Positions 59,464 to 64,000 of a stretch of DNA of 64,000 bases are shown here, in pieces. The first letter of the stretch is position 1. Each line of letters starts with the position of its first letter. The notes under the pieces were generated by a model that did not search any database, was not told the origin of the DNA, and was given only the letters and a program-made list of their open reading frames with translations. The stretch lies in the NCBI GenBank assembly GCA_933228675.1, contig OW121740.1:163318806-163382805 (forward strand), written 5' to 3'. Source of the DNA: Stomorhina lunata (taxonomy: Eukaryota > Arthropoda > Insecta > Diptera > Rhiniidae). A program made the translations under genes and the position numbers.

Positions 59464-61879
59464 ATGAAGTGTTATATTTGTAAAAAAATACTTCTTTCGG
59501 TGGAAGCTCTAATTATACATTTAAAAGTTCTTCATTCGCTTTCCTCACATAGCACATTTCAGTGTTGTGAAGAATCCTGTTTACAATATTTTAGTAACAT
59601 TAATAGCTTTAAACGGCACTTAAAAACCAAACACATTTGTGAAAAACCTATACTAAAAACAGATTCAGAACCCATTTGTATAAGTTCTCAAAAACAAAAT
59701 TCTGATTGTAATGGCATTGTTATTGAACCGTTTTTGACAACGTGGAATAAAAATAATGAAATATATAGTCAACTAACAAAAGATTTTCTTTCCACGGCTG
59801 CTGCTAATTTCACTGTATCTCTTCACAATAATAACAACCTTACTAGAAAAAATGTTGAAAATATACAAAAATTGGTTGCAGATACAATATTAACTCCAGT
59901 TTCAACTTCCTTAAAATATTTTATTCCACATATTTCTGATTGTAATGCAAAGACTCTTCTTAAAAATTTAATTGATAATATTTCTGGTACATTTAATAAT
60001 TGCAAATCTGATTATTTAATTAATAAGTGGCTAAAAAATAATAATTTGTTGGAGGATTGTGTTCAATTTTCAATTAATCAAAGTGTAAAGCCTGCAATAC
60101 TGCATGGTCAAGCCGTCTATGATGATGTCAATACTAAAGGCATACTCCTACCTATTAAGTTTCAATTCAAAAAATATTTTGAAAAAACTGGTGTCCTTGA
60201 AAAAACTCTTAACAAAATAAAATTGTGCCAAAAAAATCCTAGTAACTATTTTAATTTCATACAAGGCAATTTATGGAAGAACAAAGTTAATAAATACAAG
60301 CCTGAAATTTGTATCCCTTTTTTCTTGTATTTCGACGATTTCGAAATTAACAACCCTCTGGGGACACATTGTCAATCAATTTGTGGCATTTATTACAGTT
60401 TCCCTGTATCGGAATGCTTTGAGCTTAGTAATATTTTTGTTGCTGGTTTTGTAAAATCTCATGACATAAAAGAATTTGGTAACGAATCGGCTCTTAAATA
60501 CTTAGTGACTGAAATAAATGAAATGGAAAATGACGGAATAACATTAAATACGACAAAGGGGGACGTAAAAGTTCGATTTATTTTAGGTTTGATATTAGGC
60601 GATAATTTAGGACTGAACTCAATTTTAGGATTTAGTAAATCATTTTCGTCTACTTATTTTTGTCGTTTTTGCAAGGCTCCTAAGCAAATAACTAATACAA
60701 TGACAAAAGAAGACCCAATATATACACGGGATATTCAAAATTTTACAGAAGATATTAGAAATTACAGTTGTTCCGAATCTGGTATTTTTGAAAATTCCCC
60801 ATTTAACCGGGTTACATCATTTCATGTAGTTCAAAACTATGCCGTTGATATGATGCACGACTTGTTTGAAGGTATATGCCATTATGATATTTGCAACATT
60901 ATAAGATATTATACGCAATCAATCAAAATATTTTCATTAGAAACTCTAAATTTACGCAAAAAAAACTTTAATTATGGACCATTGGAAATTGGAAAACATT
61001 TCAAATCCCATACTTGAAAACCATTTAAGTAGAAACCGACTAAAAATGACAGCTAGTGAAATGAAAAGCTTTATTCGTTTATTTCCACTGATGATTGGTG
61101 ATCTGATACCCGAAGATGACAAAGTTTGGCAGTTTTTTAAACTTTTGTTAAAGATAATTAACTTGCTCCTTAAAGGCAGTTTACATTCTGAAGACATATC
61201 AGAACTAAGATATCTGATTTCAGAGCACAATCAGAAATACATAATTTTGTTTTCAGACACACTGAAGCCGAAACACCATTTACTAATTCATTACCCAACT
61301 ATAATTGAATATTCTGGCCCTCCAAAATATTTTTGGTGTTTTCGATTTGAATCTAAACATAAAGAGATAAAAACGTATGCTAATGTAACGACATCTCGTA
61401 AAAACATTTTGTTAACTCTAGCTAAAAAATATCAGTTTAAATTCTCCCATTTTCTTATGTCACAGAACAAAGATGACTTAGTTTTCGACCAAGCACATGA
61501 AATAAATAGCAAAATTCAAATCTTATATTTAAAAAATTAAAAAGAGTACCCCAAAAAATAATTGCATTGGAACAATTAAATTATTGTGGAACAAAATACC
61601 AAAAGGGTAATATTTTAACAAAAGTTTTTTGGAAGCTTGTGTGTTTTTGAAATTAACGAAGTTTATGTGCTGCCTGAAACATCAGAAGTAATTCTACTTA
61701 TGAATGAACTGTTAATGAAATCGTTTATTCCGCATTATGACGCTTATGAAATTTGTTCCCAAAAAACGGTAATAAGCTATGACCTTGTATTTAATATAAA
61801 AGACTTCAATGTGAAGCCAATTAATTTACATAGAACTATAAATGGAAAGCTTATGATTAGACTGAAAGAATATTTTTAA
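59464..61879 (+). pseudogene. C2H2-fingered transposase (EnSpm/CACTA-like), frame-broken
   Basis: Open frame 59464-61017 (517 codons), then frame 2 to 61540, frame 1 through about 61546-61630, and frame 2 again from 61637 to 61879. Two C2H2 fingers lie at the N-terminus (C3-C6-H19-H24 and C34-C39-H52-H57). These are followed by PFFLYFDDFEINNPLGTH (285-302), LGLILGDNLGLNSILGF (374-390) with a CRFC knuckle, and DMMHDLFEGICHYD (462-475). After the first shift come NRLKMTASEM, KPKHHLLIHYP and FRFESKHKE. The order and the HLLxHYP...E.KH segment resemble CACTA/EnSpm-type transposases of animals, from memory and without a search. The acidic residues could be the catalytic triad. The first shift is near GGAAAACATTT (about 60990) and the second near an A-run at 61531. 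The changes could be decay or sequencing errors in A-runs. Confidence 0.7.
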
Positions 61880-62172
61880 TTTTGTTAGTATATAATTTTA
61901 TTTAATTTATATATTTTTTAATCAATTATAATTTAAAACAAAAATAACGCATAAATTACTTTAACTCAAACCCGTAAAAAGTCCTAATAAATATGTTCGT
62001 TTTTATATATGATGGCAACCCTTTAAACCTAATATAAAATATCAATCAGGTGACATTGTTTTTTGCTTGCTTTAGTTTTAACTAATAACAAAGCGTGCGG
62101 CGCGCCATTCAGTTTTCTTGAAAATTGTTGAATTATTAAAAAAATTTCTTAAAACATCAAAATTCAAACAAA
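61880..62172 (+). promoter_or_regulatory. Upstream region of the 62173 gene
   Basis: A GC-rich patch GCGTGCGGCGCGCC at about 62093-62106 is followed by an initiator-like TTCAGTTT about 60 bp before the ATG. This suggests a transcription start near 62109. No TATA box was identified. Promoter function is inference. Confidence 0.4.
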
Positions 62173-62412
62173 ATGGACAATTCATTTATTTTTTTAAACA
62201 ATGAGGACTCCGGACCGAGCATTTCCTTCAAACAACAAACAGCCTTGGATTATGACATTATTGAGGAGATCCCGGCATCCAGTTATAGCGAAACCGTAAG
62301 TTCAGCAGATGCGAACTCATGTTCTAATACTTGGATGACGCCAACAGAATTGAGCAAGCTCAACAAACTTTTGGAAGAATGGAATCTCCAAAGTTTTTTC
62401 TTCATCTTAAGA
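62173..62412 (+). CDS. First coding exon of an unrecognised gene (SAM-like end)
   Basis: Starts at ATG 62173 with the context AACAAAATGG and encodes about 80 residues: an acidic, Ser-rich N-terminus (MDNSFIFLNNEDSGPS, EEIPASSYSE), then WMTPTELSKLNKLLEEWNLQSFFFILRG. The last segment resembles the first helices of a SAM-type domain (short W/L-rich helix pair); this is tentative. A clear donor, AAGAG|GTAAGC, occurs at 62413, and the frame runs only 13 further codons before a stop, so this is exon 1 of a spliced gene. It follows the transposase in the same orientation about 300 bp downstream and might be a second gene of the same mobile element or an independent gene. The rest lies beyond the tandem repeat or outside the window. 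Confidence 0.6.
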
Positions 62413-62418
62413 GGTAAG
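62413..62418 (+). promoter_or_regulatory. Splice donor of the 62173 exon
   Basis: AGAG|GTAAGC is a good match to the insect donor consensus and marks the loss of coding character. Confidence 0.65.
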
Positions 62419-62484
62419 CAAAATTCAAATTGTTTTTTCTTATTATATCCTACATAACAAATAACTTTGTGTGGTTGTATGTAA

Positions 62485-62560
62485 TCTATATATATAAAAC
62501 TCTAAGGTGACTGACTGACTGACTCATCATCGCACAGCCCAAACGGCTAAAGCTAGAGAG
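62485..62560 (+). repeat. Head of a dispersed repeat with (GACT)n
   Basis: ATATATATAAAACTC is followed by four GACT units and CATCATCGCACAGCCCAAAC, a GC-richer head leading directly into the 590 bp tandem repeat. It looks like the start of a dispersed insect repeat; the family is not named. Confidence 0.5.
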
Positions 62561-64000
62561 CTGAAATTTTGACACCGGGTACTTTTTTCAACGTATAGAT
62601 CCACTAAGAAGGGATTTTTGGAAATTCGGCCGCTAAGGGGGTAAAAAGGGGTAAAAAGGGAAAAATTAGTAATGCTGTATCTCCGAAAGTAAACGTCATA
62701 GGACCAAAGTTGAAACTTCGTTAGGATCGGCTACAAAAATAAGTAGACACGTGTTTGGTACTTTTTATCAGGTGGGACAAATAGAGGGTAAAAAGGGTAA
62801 AAATAAAATGTTGGTACTTTTTTTAACCCATGTGTATCTTTTGAACCAATCCACATAGTAACAAAATTCAAAACGGAGACGGTAAACAAGAAAAAAATAT
62901 AAGACACGTGTTTGGTACTTTTTTGATTTAGAGGGCAAAAAGGGGTAAAAACGGGGAAACAAAATTTAGGGTAGGTCCATTTTTCTTTTTCTTTGTATTT
63001 CACCAAAACCAATAAAACTAGAAATAAAATTTATAGGGAAGTCCATTGCCAAGTACAAAATATCAAATACGTATTTGGTACTTTTTCAATTTATGGGGTA
63101 AAAAAGGGAAAAATCGGTAACATTATATCTCCTAAACCAAAAGCGATAGAAGCGAAAATTAAATTGGTTTGAGATTCGCACTAAAAACTAAGGGACACGT
63201 GTTCGGTACTTTTTTGTAATTCGGCCGCCTAGGGGGCAAAACGGTAGAAAAGGGAGAAATTAGCAACATCATATCTCCGAAACCAACATCGATGCAAACA
63301 AAGTTGAAATTGGATTTTGATCGGCTAAAAAAATAAATGGACACGTGTTTGGTACTTTTTTGAAAATGGCACTAATAAGGATAAAAAGGGGTAAAAACTA
63401 TATTTTGGTACTTTTTTAAACCCATATGTATCTTTTAAACTAATAAACATAGAAACATAGTTTATATCGCAACCGATAGGTATTAAAAAAACTATTAAAT
63501 ACGTATTTGGTACTTTTGCGATTTATGGGGTACAAAAGGGTAAAAAAAGGGAAAATATTCAAGGGTAGGTTTTTTGCCTTTTAGCGTTGAATATCTTTAA
63601 GGCTAATGAAGCCATAAGCATAATTTATTGACTGGTCGATTGACATTGAAAAAAAATAAAACACGTGTTTGGTACTTTTTTAAATTTTGGGGGTAAAATC
63701 GGTAAAAATATATCTTCTAAACTAAAAGTGGTAGCAACAAAAACTAAATTGGTCTGAGATTGGCACTTAAAATTAAGGGACACGTGTTCGGTACTTTTTC
63801 GAAATTCAGCCGCCTAGGGGGTAAAACAGGGTAGAAAAGGGAGAAATTAGTAACATCATATCTCTGAAACCAACACAGACAGAAACAAAGTTGAAATTGG
63901 ATTTGAATCGGCTAGGAAAATAAGGGGACACGTATTAAGTACTTTTTTGGAAATGGTACTAATAAGGACAAAAATGGGTAAAAACTATATTTTGGTACTT
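62561..64000 (+). repeat. Higher-order tandem repeat (about 590 bp, four sub-units), runs off window
   Basis: The box CRYGTRTTYGGTACTTTTT occurs near 62746, 62903, 63067, 63194, 63340, 63499, 63661, 63779 and 63927. Intervals cycle about 157/164/126/147, then 159/162/118/148. The 590 bp period therefore comprises four diverged sub-units of about 147 bp, each with a TATCTC..AAACCAA segment and a GGGGTAAAAAGGG segment. At least 2.4 copies are present. Short ORFs here are artefacts. Related sub-units lie at 53990-54345. Confidence 0.85.

Overview
The window is AT-rich, repeat-dense nuclear DNA from an insect, most likely a calyptrate (blowfly- or housefly-like) dipteran. The evidence is a BEL/Pao retrotransposon, a DD37E Tc1/mariner element, DINE-1/mini-me-like repeats carrying (GTCY)n proto-microsatellites, spliced genes with GT donors, and an exon of a PHOSPHO-type HAD phosphatase. 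There is nothing bacterial or phage-like here. The species call is inference from repeat style only.

Layout. 1-16.7 kb is dominated by four minisatellite fields with 28-31 bp units: A at 1.85-4.1 kb, B at 5.0-7.3 kb, C at 8.75-11.7 kb and D at 13.1-16.3 kb. D is C in inverse orientation and lies inside a candidate terminal-inverted-repeat (TIR) element. 17.4-23 kb holds DINE-like repeats, a tRNA-like (SINE-like) head, a broken DD37E fragment and a 2.7 kb transposon with about 900 bp TIRs. 23.3-27.2 kb is a structurally complete BEL/Pao element. It has identical 399 bp LTRs and a 5 bp target duplication. Its single 629-codon gag-protease ORF is intact, but it has no reverse transcriptase or integrase. 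31.5-37.2 kb is array E, a highly homogeneous 29 bp satellite with higher-order duplications in exact multiples of 29 bp. 40.0-40.7 kb has a (TGTC)n microsatellite followed by a 19-20 bp array. 42.1-43.4 kb is a nearly complete but dead DD37E element. 43.4-46.3 kb is a degenerate array. 46.9-52.5 kb is a nest of TIR and DINE-like elements. 54.35-55.1 kb (array G) carries the same 29 bp monomer as D, between long direct repeats. 56.7-57.1 kb has (TA)n tracts around a truncated non-LTR retrotransposon end.

The only convincing host gene is the PHOSPHO-like phosphatase exon at 58.1-59.0 kb on the minus strand. Its C-terminal exon(s) were not found, so much of the window may be its intron or downstream DNA. 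Next to it, on the plus strand, is a frame-broken transposase with two C2H2 fingers (59.46-61.88 kb). This is followed by the first coding exon of another gene (62.17-62.41 kb). The intron of that gene enters a 590 bp higher-order tandem repeat that runs off the window.

The most unusual content is a set of minisatellite families that share a near-palindromic CTATAG/CTATAA core, recur in both orientations and sit inside mobile-element-like boundaries. The second is the gag-protease-only BEL element, which shows a strong strand-asymmetric GGGT/ACCC word bias. All calls come from reading the sequence. No database search or alignment was run.
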